A stretch of 64,000 nt of DNA from Streptomyces sp. NBS 14/10 (GTDB lineage Bacteria > Actinomycetota > Actinomycetes > Streptomycetales > Streptomycetaceae), in contig NZ_NCSM01000014.1 in NCBI RefSeq assembly GCF_002224125.1, positions 723,452 to 787,451 of the forward strand, read 5' to 3'. Of the stretch, positions 51,417 to 59,331 are shown one piece after another. A model generated the notes under the pieces. It searched no databases. It worked only from the letters and a program-made list of their open reading frames with translations, and was not told where the DNA came from. Numbering within the stretch: the stretch's first letter is position 1; each line of letters starts with the position of its first letter. Position numbers and translations under genes: made by a program.

Positions 51417-52790
51417 CTACTGGGGCAGGGCTCGGTTCAGCGCGAGGGCGATATGGCGGGAGACCCGGTCCGCCACGCCCGCCTCCGCCATCTCGAACGC
51501 TCCGCGCCCACCCGTACGGAAGAGCGTGAGAGCGCCCCTGACCGGCTCCGCGGGCGAGGCGCGCAGCGGTACGCACAGCAGCGAGGTGACCTCCTCGCGG
51601 ACCAGGACGGGCGCGCCCGAGGCGTCGCGGCCGAAGGCGTCCGCGTCATGAGGCCGCACCCGCAGCGCGGCGACCCCGTCGCGCAGCGCCTCGGCCACCA
51701 GTGGACAGCCGGCCGGGTCCTGCTCGGCCACCGGGACCACGCGGCCACCCGCGACGGCATCCGGCGGGCCCAGCGTCACCAGCCGGCGGGCGACCCCGGG
51801 CCGCGCCGGGTCCGCGGACACGTCATCCGTGATGACGTCCACGATCACCCAGTCCGCGAAGCGGCCGTGCAGCACGGCCGCCGCCCGCCCGAGCACGGCC
51901 TCGGGCCCGCCGTCGGCGGGCGCGGGCGGGGTGAGCAGCGCGGTGGCCATGTCGTCGAGCAGGTCGAGCAGCTGGGCGTGGCGGGTCACCTCGTCGAGGT
52001 CCGGCCGGGCCGTCGACAGCCGGTCCTCCGCGTCGGCCTGCGCGGGGACGGGGTCGCGGCGCTGGGCGGGGTCGCGGCCCTGGGCGGGGTCGCGGCGCTC
52101 GGCAAGTACGGGGTCGCCGCCCGGGGCGGGTACGGCCGGGGTGGCCGGGGTGGCCACCGCGCCCTCGGCATCCTGCGCATCCGCCGCATCCGCCGCATCC
52201 GCCGCATCCGCCGCGTCCTCCGCGCCCTCGGCCATGGGCTGGAAGGCGGCCAGCACGGCGGGGTACGGCTCGCCCGGCGGATGCAGCGCCGCGAGCGTCA
52301 CCCGCAGCGTCGTCCCGTCGCTCCCGGGCCACGGCAGCCGTACCACCAGGCCCCGCCCGCCCTCGCCGCGCGCGACGGCGGCGACCTGGGAGCGCAGCAC
52401 CGCCCGCCCGCCGGGCCGCAGCGAGTCGGTCAGCGGGCGCCCGGCGGCGTAGCCGGGGCGGGTCCGGAACAGCTGCGCGGCCAGGTCGTTCATCCGCCGC
52501 ACCACACAGTCGCGGTCCAGCAGGACGACCGCGACCGGAAGCCGCTGGAACAGGGCGCGCAGCAGCTGCTGTTCGCTGGGGTCGGCGCGGCCCCCGCCCC
52601 GGGCCAGGTCGTCCGCGGCCAGCCGCTCGTACCGTGGCCACAGCACCTCCGCCGCATGCTGGAGCTCGATGAGGGCGGCGTCCAGTACGGCGAGCCGTTC
52701 CTGCGCGGGCAGGGCCCGCGCGGTCTGCAGTTCGGCGACGCGGCTGCGGAAGTCCGCCAGTTCGGCGCCGTACTCCTGTACCCCGGACAT
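51417..52790 (-). CDS. PAS-GAF sensor protein with Ala/Asp-rich linker
   Basis: 457 residues. An N-terminal helical region (AELQTARALPAQERLAVLDAALIELQHAAEVLW) leads to a PAS domain (LFQRLPVAVVLLDRDCVVRRMNDLAAQLFRTRPGYAAGRPL), then a low-complexity linker of DAADAADAADAADAQDA and RDPAQGRDPAQRRDP units, and a C-terminal GAF domain (about 280-455; SLLCVPLRASPAEPVRGALTLF). No kinase or phosphatase output domain is present, so it may be a partner of the ANTAR protein encoded divergently. ATG at 52790 with GGTGAG. The linker repeats come from GCATCCGCC-type microsatellites. Confidence 0.8.
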   Translation of the reverse strand: MSGVQEYGAELADFRSRVAELQTARALPAQERLAVLDAALIELQHAAEVLWPRYERLAADDLARGGGRADPSEQQLLRALFQRLPVAVVLLDRDCVVRRMNDLAAQLFRTRPGYAAGRPLTDSLRPGGRAVLRSQVAAVARGEGGRGLVVRLPWPGSDGTTLRVTLAALHPPGEPYPAVLAAFQPMAEGAEDAADAADAADAADAQDAEGAVATPATPAVPAPGGDPVLAERRDPAQGRDPAQRRDPVPAQADAEDRLSTARPDLDEVTRHAQLLDLLDDMATALLTPPAPADGGPEAVLGRAAAVLHGRFADWVIVDVITDDVSADPARPGVARRLVTLGPPDAVAGGRVVPVAEQDPAGCPLVAEALRDGVAALRVRPHDADAFGRDASGAPVLVREEVTSLLCVPLRASPAEPVRGALTLFRTGGRGAFEMAEAGVADRVSRHIALALNRALPQ

Positions 52791-52935
52791 GCGCTCACCG
52801 TAGCCCGCCCGAAGGAGGGGCGTCGCCCGCTCGGCCGTTTCCCTCATGGCGCAGTGGGCAGCCGAAAAGGCGGGATGAGCAGACGGAGCACCGGACCAAA
52901 CGCCGAGAAACGCCGTGAAAGGACTGGACCCGACC

Positions 52936-53739
52936 ATGCCGGAGCGTGCCCCCACCCACAGCCGGTCCTGCCGGACCGACGCGCCCTCGCTGGACCGCGG
53001 CCTCGCCGAGTTGGTGGACCGGGCCGCGTCGTGCACCCCCGCCAGCTGCGGAGCCACCGCCACCGCCCTCCTCGGCCCGGACCCCGGCGGGGCCGTCCCG
53101 GAGGAGCCGAGCGCGGCCACCCATCCCGATCTGTCCGCGCTGGTCTCGGTGCAGCTGGCGTCCGGCGAGGGCCCCATCCCGGTCGCCCGGGCCACCGGCC
53201 GCCCGGCGGGCGCGGAGGATCTGCTGCGCGACCGGAGGTGGCCGGGCTACCGGGCCAGGGCCCTGGACGCGGGGGTGCGCTCCAGCGCCACCCTGCCCTT
53301 CGTATGGGAGGGCCTGACCGTCACGATCTCCGTCTACGGGCTGCGGCCCGGACCTCTTGAGGAGGCGGCCCGGGGAGCCACCCGGCTGCTCGGCGACCTC
53401 GCCACCGAGAGCCTGGCCCGCGACCGGCGCTACCGCGCCGCGCTGACCGAGCTCGACCAGCTGGGCTCCGCGCTGCGCTCGCGCCCGGTGGTCGACCAGG
53501 CGTGCGGCATGGTGATGCATGTGCTGGGCTGCGACGCGGACGCTGCCTTCGACCTGCTGCGGCGCGCCTCCCAGCGGACGAACCGCAAGCTGGCCGAGCT
53601 CGCCGAGACCGTCGTACGGACCCGGGGCCGCGGTATCGAGGCGGATCTGATCAGGCTTGTGGGGCCGGTCCGGAACCGGCCGGTCAGGAGCCGGAAAGCC
53701 ACTCCCGCACCCGCTCGGCCAGCGGACGCTCCTTGCTGA
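52936..53739 (+). CDS. GAF-ANTAR domain protein
   Basis: 267 residues. A GAF-like sensor (about 20-160) is followed by an ANTAR RNA-binding domain (about 165-235: ALTELDQLGSALRSRPVVDQACGMVMHVLGCDADAAFDLLRRASQRTNRKLAELAETVV). ANTAR proteins bind twin-hairpin RNA to prevent transcription termination. The C-terminal Arg/Pro/Ala tail overlaps the convergent hemerythrin gene by 56 bp. Start ambiguous: ATG at 52936 or GTG at 52915, both with weak SDs. A GTTT-N15-GGGCAG sequence (52837-52861) is a weak SigB-like promoter candidate. Confidence 0.85.
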   Translation: MPERAPTHSRSCRTDAPSLDRGLAELVDRAASCTPASCGATATALLGPDPGGAVPEEPSAATHPDLSALVSVQLASGEGPIPVARATGRPAGAEDLLRDRRWPGYRARALDAGVRSSATLPFVWEGLTVTISVYGLRPGPLEEAARGATRLLGDLATESLARDRRYRAALTELDQLGSALRSRPVVDQACGMVMHVLGCDADAAFDLLRRASQRTNRKLAELAETVVRTRGRGIEADLIRLVGPVRNRPVRSRKATPAPARPADAPC

Positions 53740-54223
53740 CCCCGTCGCCGATCTCCTCGCCCGGCGGGCCCGGGTTGGCGGACTTGGCCTCGCCGACCCG
53801 CAGCCCGAGGGCCATCCGCTCCTGGGGGGTCAGCCGCTCGCGCAGCTCGGGGAAGATCACGTCCTCCTCGCCGCGGATGTGCATGGACACCACGTCGTAC
53901 AGCTCGCGGACCAGCGCGTCGAACCGCCGGTCCGCGGTGTCCAGCCGCTCCAGGTCGCCCAGGATCCGCTCGGCCTCGGACAGCTCCTCCATCTCCCGCT
54001 CGGCGACCTCGTCCCCGTTGGGCAGCGCCTTGCGGACCGTCGGGTACAGATACTGCTCCTCGGCGACCGAGTGCCGCACGATCTCGACGGTGATCTGTTC
54101 CATCAGCAGCCGCCGCTCCCCGGGGTCGGCGCTCGCCCGGTACCCCTCGAAGAGTTCCTGTACCTCGCGGTGGTCCGCGGTGAGCAGGTCCACCACGTCG
54201 TGTTGCTGAGGCATCCCTGTCAT
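53684..54223 (-). CDS. Hemerythrin-domain protein
   Basis: 179 residues. A four-helix bundle with the di-iron ligand pattern: HDVVDLLTADHREVQELF, RHSVAEEQYLYPTVRKALPNG, and VVSMHIRGEEDVIFPELRERLTP, matching streptomycete hemerythrin-like proteins that bind O2 or iron and respond to redox stress. The C-terminus is a Lys/Arg/Glu tail. The ATG at 54223 lacks an SD but has a SigB-like promoter 10 nt upstream; an ATG at 54214 is an alternative. Overlaps the ANTAR gene tail by 56 bp. Confidence 0.88.
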   Translation of the reverse strand: MTGMPQQHDVVDLLTADHREVQELFEGYRASADPGERRLLMEQITVEIVRHSVAEEQYLYPTVRKALPNGDEVAEREMEELSEAERILGDLERLDTADRRFDALVRELYDVVSMHIRGEEDVIFPELRERLTPQERMALGLRVGEAKSANPGPPGEEIGDGVSKERPLAERVREWLSGS

Positions 54224-54232
54224 GCGGGCCGG

Positions 54233-54257
54233 GTGCCCGCCGCCGCACCGGGCAAAC
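54233..54257 (-). promoter_or_regulatory. SigB-like promoter adjacent to the hemerythrin start codon
   Basis: Read leftward: GTTT (54257-54254), 15-bp spacer, GGGCAC (54238-54233), one mismatch to GGGTAC. Only nine bases separate it from the ATG at 54223, so the transcript would be leaderless or nearly so, which explains the absent SD. Confidence 0.5.
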
Positions 54258-54367
54258 GGCACCGGCCACGTGTCGGCTCCGCCGCCACATCCGCCGATCT
54301 GCGAAGGTGGACAAGTCGGGACAGATGCATGGATAGACGATTCTGTCGATCCGGAGGTGTGTTTCGA

Positions 54368-55621
54368 ATGCAGCGGGAGCTGACCGCCCCGACTCCGGCG
54401 GACCCGGAGGACGGCGGTCTGCCGGTCCTCCCGGAGCTGACCGCGCGCTTCGCCGGGGCGGCCGGCCGTACCGCCCCCGAACCGGTCGGTGGCGGCCCGG
54501 CGCTGCGCACCGCCGCCTGCGGCTACTGGGAGCGGCGCGGCCTGTGGACCGACCCGGAGCATGTCGCCGCCGCCCCCGGCGGGCAGCCGCTGCTGCTCTC
54601 CCTGCTCGCCGCGGCCGGCGGTGACGTCCTGCTGACCCGGCCCTGCGCTTCCTGGTACGCGCCGCTGGCCCGGCTCGCCGGCCGCCCCGCCTACCATGCG
54701 CCGGTGCCCGCCGAGTGCGGTGGCGTCCCCGACCCGTTCGCGCTGCTGGAGACCGTACGCCGGGTGCGCGCGGAGGGCGGTGAGCCGCGGGTGCTGCTGC
54801 TGTCCGTCGCCGACGACCCGACCGGCACCACCGCCCCGCCCGAGCTGCTGCACGAGGTGTGCGAGGCGGCCGTGGCCGAGGGGATGCTGATCGTCAGCGA
54901 CGAGACCTGGCGGGACACCGTGCATCACCCCCATGGCACGGTGCTGCTCAGCCCCGCCGAGATGTGCCCCGAGGACGTGGTGGTGCTCACCGATCTGGCG
55001 GGCGCCTTCACCCCGCCCGGCTGGCCCGCCGCGGTCGCCCGGTTCCCCGTCACCGAGCGCGGCGTCGAACTGCGCGCCCGGGTGCTGTCCACCCTGGACG
55101 CGCTGCGCGCCGCGCTGCTGGCGCCCGTCGCCGCGGCCGCCGCTCACGCCCTCGACGAGCCCGAGCCGGTCCGCGAGCGCACCGCGGCCGCGGCGCGCGT
55201 CCACGGGGCGGTGGCCGCGGCGGTGTACCGCGCGCTCACCGCGGTCGGCGCGCTGTGCCGGCCGCCGCAGGCCGGCCGCCAGCTGTACGCCGACCTCGAC
55301 GAGTTGCGCGGCGACCTCGCGGCCCGCGGCATCACCGACTCGGTTGAGCTGGAGCGCGAGCTGACCCGGGGGCTTCGCCGCCCCGTACCGGGCGGCCACC
55401 GCTTCGGCGACGCCCCGCACACCCTGCGGGTGCGGCTGTCGACGCTGCCGCTGCTCGGTACCGGGGACCAGGCGCGGCTGGCCGCCCTCGCCGCCGCGGA
55501 CCCGCTGCGGGTGCCGCATGTGGCCGAGGCGCTGACCGCCTTCGACACGGCCTTCCGCGAGCTGACCCAGGCCGGACCGAGGCCGACCGGCACCGGCACC
55601 GAAGGGAGCCCACTGTCATGA
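54368..55621 (+). CDS. PLP aminotransferase-fold protein lacking the catalytic lysine
   Basis: 417 residues with the layout of class I/II aminotransferases: LLLSLLAAAGGDVLLTRPCASWYAPLARLAG (large-domain start), LLLSVADDPTGTTAPPELLHEVCEAAVAEGMLIVSDETWRD (NPTG is replaced by DPTG, DExY by DETW). At the Schiff-base position the usual S-x-SK-x-F is TDLAGAF, with Gly212 in place of Lys, so PLP catalysis is not expected. GGAGGTG precedes the ATG. Its stop overlaps the metallo-beta-lactamase gene (ATGA). Probably a pseudo-enzyme or regulator; the family call is by motif pattern. Confidence 0.75.
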   Translation: MQRELTAPTPADPEDGGLPVLPELTARFAGAAGRTAPEPVGGGPALRTAACGYWERRGLWTDPEHVAAAPGGQPLLLSLLAAAGGDVLLTRPCASWYAPLARLAGRPAYHAPVPAECGGVPDPFALLETVRRVRAEGGEPRVLLLSVADDPTGTTAPPELLHEVCEAAVAEGMLIVSDETWRDTVHHPHGTVLLSPAEMCPEDVVVLTDLAGAFTPPGWPAAVARFPVTERGVELRARVLSTLDALRAALLAPVAAAAAHALDEPEPVRERTAAAARVHGAVAAAVYRALTAVGALCRPPQAGRQLYADLDELRGDLAARGITDSVELERELTRGLRRPVPGGHRFGDAPHTLRVRLSTLPLLGTGDQARLAALAAADPLRVPHVAEALTAFDTAFRELTQAGPRPTGTGTEGSPLS

Positions 55622-57012
55622 CCGACCAGGCCGACCAGGCCGACCAGGCCGACCAGGCCCAACCGGCCGGGCGACGCCCCGCCGGGCGGGCGCGCCCCGC
55701 ACCGTGGACACCGCCGTGGACACCCCCGCGGCTGGGCCCCATCCGGGAGATCTTCTCCGGCCCGCGCCGTCGGCTGCGGTGGCTCGCCGCGCCGCCGGAG
55801 TCGCCCGCCTCGTCGCGGCAGGGGGCACCTCCCGGCGGCAGCGGGGGGAGACATACCGACCGCGGCGCCCCGTACGAGGGCGATCCCTCGGCGTACGCTC
55901 CTCCGCCCGGTCATCCTCCCGCGGCGACCGCTGGGACTGACTGGCGGAGTGATCTCGTGCTGCCGCAGGAGGCGCCTCCCGGCCGGCGGCCGGGGGAGCC
56001 GCAGCCCGGGCGACCGCCGGGCGGGGGCCCCGCCGCCCCGCGCCCGCGCGGTGAGCTGCGCACCTGGCCGCGGTCGTTCGCCCACCGGCTCACCTCCCCG
56101 CTGCCCGGTGTCCGGGCGATCGCCCGGCTGGCCCGGGAGGGGCGGCTGCGCCCGCCGCTCGAGGCGCTGCTGCAGATCCCCGAGCTCCCCTTCGAACCGG
56201 GCCCGGCGCCGGCCGTCGGGCCCGGCGACACCGCGGTCACCTGGGCGGGGCACGCCAGTTGCGTGCTGCGGACCGGCGGGCTGACGGTGCTCACCGACCC
56301 CGTCTGGTCCCGCCGGATCCTCGGCACCCCGGCCCGGGTCACCCCGGTCGGGGTGCGCTGGGAGGATCTGCCGCCCATCGACGCGGTGGTCATCAGCCAC
56401 AACCACTACGACCACCTCGACGCGCCCACGCTCAGACGGCTGCCGCGCGACACCCCCCTGTTCGTACCCGCCGGGCTCGCCGCCTGGTGCCGGGCGCGCC
56501 GCTTCACCGACGTCACCGAACTCGACTGGTGGGAGGCGGCCGAACTGCCGGGCCCGGACGGGCCGGTGCGGTTCGACTTCGTACCCGCGCACCACTGGAG
56601 CAAGCGCACCCTGACCGACACCTGCCGCTCCCTGTGGGGCGGCTGGGTCATCACCGACCCGGACGGCGGCCGGACCTACTTCGCGGGCGACACCGGCTAC
56701 GGACACTGGTTCGGGGAGATCGGCCGCCACTACCCGGGCATCGATCTGGCGCTGCTGCCCATCGGCGCGTACGACCCGCGCTGGATGCTCCGTCCGGTGC
56801 ACACCGATCCGGAGGAGGCCGTACGGGCCTTCGGGGATCTGGGCGCGCGGGTGATGATGCCCATGCACTGGTCCACCTTTCTGCTCTCCGCCGAGCCCCC
56901 GCTGCAACCGCTGCTGCGGGTCCGCGCGGCGTGGGAGGCGGCGGGGCTGCCGCGCGAGGCGCTGTGGGACCTGCCGGTCGGAGGCTCGCGCGTGCTCGAC
57001 CGCGACGACTGA
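55618..57012 (+). CDS. Metallo-beta-lactamase-fold hydrolase (NAPE-PLD/UlaG-like)
   Basis: 464 residues. The metal-binding motif VVISHNHYDHLD (His261, His263, Asp265, His266) is preceded by TWAGHASCVLRTGGLTVLTDPVWS; later YFAGDTGYGHWF and MMPMHWSTFLLS supply the remaining ligands, as in N-acyl-phosphatidylethanolamine phospholipase D-like enzymes. The first ~150 residues are an unusual Pro/Gly/Arg-rich region that begins with tandem DQA units (12-bp repeats) and contains two in-frame copies of a REP-like hairpin. It overlaps the preceding gene by 4 bp. Phospholipid, lactone or phosphodiester substrate possible. Confidence 0.88.
   Translation: MTDQADQADQADQAQPAGRRPAGRARPAPWTPPWTPPRLGPIREIFSGPRRRLRWLAAPPESPASSRQGAPPGGSGGRHTDRGAPYEGDPSAYAPPPGHPPAATAGTDWRSDLVLPQEAPPGRRPGEPQPGRPPGGGPAAPRPRGELRTWPRSFAHRLTSPLPGVRAIARLAREGRLRPPLEALLQIPELPFEPGPAPAVGPGDTAVTWAGHASCVLRTGGLTVLTDPVWSRRILGTPARVTPVGVRWEDLPPIDAVVISHNHYDHLDAPTLRRLPRDTPLFVPAGLAAWCRARRFTDVTELDWWEAAELPGPDGPVRFDFVPAHHWSKRTLTDTCRSLWGGWVITDPDGGRTYFAGDTGYGHWFGEIGRHYPGIDLALLPIGAYDPRWMLRPVHTDPEEAVRAFGDLGARVMMPMHWSTFLLSAEPPLQPLLRVRAAWEAAGLPREALWDLPVGGSRVLDRDD
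55820..55998. repeat. Two REP-like hairpins in the coding region of the metallo-hydrolase
   Basis: GGGGGCACCTCCCGGCGGCAG...GGGGGGAG at 55820-55850 and GGAGGCGCCTCCCGGCCGGC...CGGGGGAG at 55968-55998 share the pattern G5-N2-CTCCC, GC-rich loop, GGGGGAG, which I recall as a common dispersed streptomycete element. Each is read in frame (RQGAPPGGSGGRH and PQEAPPGRRPGEP) and sits in the disordered N-terminal extension. Confidence 0.5.
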
Positions 57013-57081
57013 ACGCAGGGCAATTAGTGCATCAGTGGTCATAAGTGGCAGGTGGTGCGCACCCCACCTAGCTTCCTGTTC

Positions 57082-58155
57082 ATGCGCACTCGACAGCTTC
57101 GCTACCTGGCGGTCCTCACGGCCGCCCTTGTCATCGAACTCGGTCCGCTGCCCACCGCCCACGCCAAGACCCAGCACGTCGTCAAGCCGGGTGAGTCGAT
57201 CCAGGCCGCGGTGAAGGCCGCCAAGCCCGGCGACACCATCCTCGTCAAGGCCGGTACATACCGGGAGAACGTGCTGATCACCACCTCGAACCTGACCCTG
57301 AGCGGGGAGGGCAGGAAAACCGTCATCACGCCGCCCGAGAAGGCGTCCGCCAACGACTGCGGCAAGGCCGAGACCGGTATCTGCGTCACCGGTACGGCCG
57401 AGCAGCCCCTCACCGATGTGCGGATCCGCTCTCTCAAGGTCACCGGCTTCGCCAAGAACGGCATTTGGGGGAAGCACACCGACCGGATGGACGTACGCCA
57501 GGTGACCGCCGCGCAGAACGGTCAGCAGGGCATCGGCCAGGAGAAGTCCACCCGCGGCACCTTCCGCACCAACACCTCCAAGGACAACGGCCAGTCGGGC
57601 ATCTTCCTCGCCAACACCGTCGACGAGGAGGGCGCGGCCATCGACACCAAGGGCGCGGTCGTCCGCGACAACCGGCTGACCGGGAACCGGGTCGGGGTCG
57701 GCATCCGGCGGCTGCGGGTCCTGACCGTCCAGGGCAACACCCTCACCGGCAACTGCGGCGGCGTGTTCGTCGTCGGCGACGAGGGGACGCCGCGCGCCGG
57801 GGACCTGTCGGTCATCAACAACAAGGTCTACGAGAACAACAAGTACTGCCCGCCCAACCCCCGCCTCGACTTCATCCAGGGCACCGGCATCCTCCTCACC
57901 GGCGTGGAGGACACGCGGGTGACGGGCAACGCGGTGCGGGACAACGTGGGCGCCTCGCCGATGTCCGGCGGGATCGTGCTCTTCCCCAGTGTCGTGGGCA
58001 CCAAGAACGCCCGTAACACCATCAAGGACAACGTGCTGGCCAACAACCTGCCCGCCGACCTCGCCGACCGTGACGCCGGCCCCGGCAACACCTTCGAGGG
58101 CAACACCTGCACGGTCTCCGAGCCCGTCGGCAAGTGTGAGAAGGGGGCGTCATGA
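57082..58155 (+). CDS. Secreted right-handed beta-helix protein (NosD-like)
   Basis: 357 residues. Sec signal peptide of about 28 residues (cleavage after AHA), then repeated strands of the pectate-lyase/NosD type (GDTILVKAGTYRENVLITTSNLTLSGEG, DVRIRSLKVTGFAKNGIWG, VRDNRLTGNRVGVGIRRLRVLTVQGNTLTGN, TRVTGNAVRDNVG). Cysteines at the ends of the helix probably form disulphides. ATG at 57082 (RTRQLR); an upstream GTG would disrupt the signal. Start codon of the next gene overlaps its stop. Likely binds or degrades polysaccharide outside the cell. Confidence 0.85.
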   Translation: MRTRQLRYLAVLTAALVIELGPLPTAHAKTQHVVKPGESIQAAVKAAKPGDTILVKAGTYRENVLITTSNLTLSGEGRKTVITPPEKASANDCGKAETGICVTGTAEQPLTDVRIRSLKVTGFAKNGIWGKHTDRMDVRQVTAAQNGQQGIGQEKSTRGTFRTNTSKDNGQSGIFLANTVDEEGAAIDTKGAVVRDNRLTGNRVGVGIRRLRVLTVQGNTLTGNCGGVFVVGDEGTPRAGDLSVINNKVYENNKYCPPNPRLDFIQGTGILLTGVEDTRVTGNAVRDNVGASPMSGGIVLFPSVVGTKNARNTIKDNVLANNLPADLADRDAGPGNTFEGNTCTVSEPVGKCEKGAS

Positions 58156-59270
58156 CGTCGATAAGGTCCGCTGCGGCCACCGCGGGGGCCGACCCCGCCG
58201 CCACGAACACCGCCACCGGCGCCAGTACTCATATCAACACCGCCTCCGCCGATGGTGTCCCGTCGAAGGCCGCCCCGCAGCTGCGGGAGCTCGTCTTCGG
58301 CGCGGCCCGGGCGGCGGCCGTCCGCGCGGCGGCCTCCCTGGGCGTCGCCGACGCCCTGGGCGAGCGGCCCGCCACCGTCGCGGAACTGGCGACCGCGGTG
58401 GGCGCCGAGCCCGAGCGTCTTGGCCGGCTGCTGCGCTCCCTGGCCTGCTGCGGGGTGTTCGCCGAGACCGGGGACGGCCGGATCGCGCACACCGAGATGT
58501 CCCGGCTGCTGCGCGAGGACGCCCCCGACAGCCTCAAGTACATCTGTCTGTGGTGCACCGAGCCGTGGACCTGGGAGACCTGGCCGCGGCTCGACGAGGC
58601 CGTACGCTCCGACACCATCGCCTTCGACGACATCCACGGCAAGGGCTTCTTCACCTATCTGCACGAGGACGCGCCGGACTCGGCCCGTGTGTTCGACAAG
58701 GCGATGACCACCTCCAGCAGACAGTCCGCCGTGGAGCTCGCCGACTTCCTCGACCTCGACGGGGCCAAGGAGGTGGCGGACATCGGCGGCGGCCAGGGGC
58801 ATGTCGTGGCGTCCCTGCTGGAGAAGCACCCGAAGCTGCGCGGCACGCTGCTCGACCTGCCGCAGGTGGTGGCGAACGCGGACCCGCGGCTGCGCGACGG
58901 CGGGCCGCTGGCCTCACGCGCCCGGCTGGTGCCGGGGGACTGCCGCCGCGAGATCCCGGTACAGGCCGACCTGTACATCATCAAGAACATCCTGGAGTGG
59001 GACGACGAGTCCACCCGCAGGACCCTGGCCAACGTGGTGGCGGCGGCCCGGCCCGGCGCCCGGGTGCTGGTGATCGAGAACCTTCTCGACAACAGCCCCT
59101 CGATGCGGTTCACCACCGCCATGGACCTGTTTCTGCTCCTCAACGTGGGGGGCCGGAAACACTCTTCGGACAGCCTGGTGGCACGTATGACGGAGGCCGG
59201 GCTGAGCGTCACCGGCATCAGCCCCGTCAACCCGTATCTGCACGCGTTCGACAGCCGCGTAGCCGCGTGA
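58152..59270 (+). CDS. SAM-dependent O-methyltransferase (dimerisation-plus-catalytic, small-molecule type)
   Basis: 372 residues. An N-terminal winged dimerisation domain (AAVRAAASLGVADALGERPATVAELATAVGAEPERLGRLLRSLACCGVFAETGDGRI) precedes the catalytic domain with motif I VADIGGGQGHVVASLLEKHP, GTLLDLPQVVANA and IIKNILEWDDESTRRTL; it matches the O-methyltransferases that modify polyketides and phenols. The N-terminal ~35 residues are Ala/Thr-rich. ATG overlaps the stop of the secreted beta-helix gene (ATGA), an unusual partner. Substrate unknown. Confidence 0.9.
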   Translation: MTSIRSAAATAGADPAATNTATGASTHINTASADGVPSKAAPQLRELVFGAARAAAVRAAASLGVADALGERPATVAELATAVGAEPERLGRLLRSLACCGVFAETGDGRIAHTEMSRLLREDAPDSLKYICLWCTEPWTWETWPRLDEAVRSDTIAFDDIHGKGFFTYLHEDAPDSARVFDKAMTTSSRQSAVELADFLDLDGAKEVADIGGGQGHVVASLLEKHPKLRGTLLDLPQVVANADPRLRDGGPLASRARLVPGDCRREIPVQADLYIIKNILEWDDESTRRTLANVVAAARPGARVLVIENLLDNSPSMRFTTAMDLFLLLNVGGRKHSSDSLVARMTEAGLSVTGISPVNPYLHAFDSRVAA

Positions 59271-59282
59271 TCGCGCACCATC

Positions 59283-59316
59283 GGGTGCCCGCGTGACGAT
59301 GTTCACGCGGGCACCC
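59283..59316. terminator. Bidirectional terminator between methyltransferase and sortase
   Basis: GGGTGCCCGCGTGA (59283-59296) and TCACGCGGGCACCC (59303-59316) are perfect reverse complements with a six-base loop, followed by TTCT. They lie 12 bp after the methyltransferase stop and 15 bp before the sortase stop, as expected for a shared terminator. Confidence 0.85.
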
Positions 59317-59331
59317 TTCTCCAGGTCGGTC

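Noticed and set aside
52837..52861. GTTT-N15-GGGCAG before the ANTAR gene as another SigB-like promoter
   Set aside because: Two mismatches in the -10 element and an ambiguous start codon; too weak to list with the others.
55144..57477. Long minus-strand open frame opposite the aminotransferase-like and metallo-hydrolase genes
   Set aside because: No recognisable domain, spans three genes of the other strand that have complete family motifs and coupled starts.
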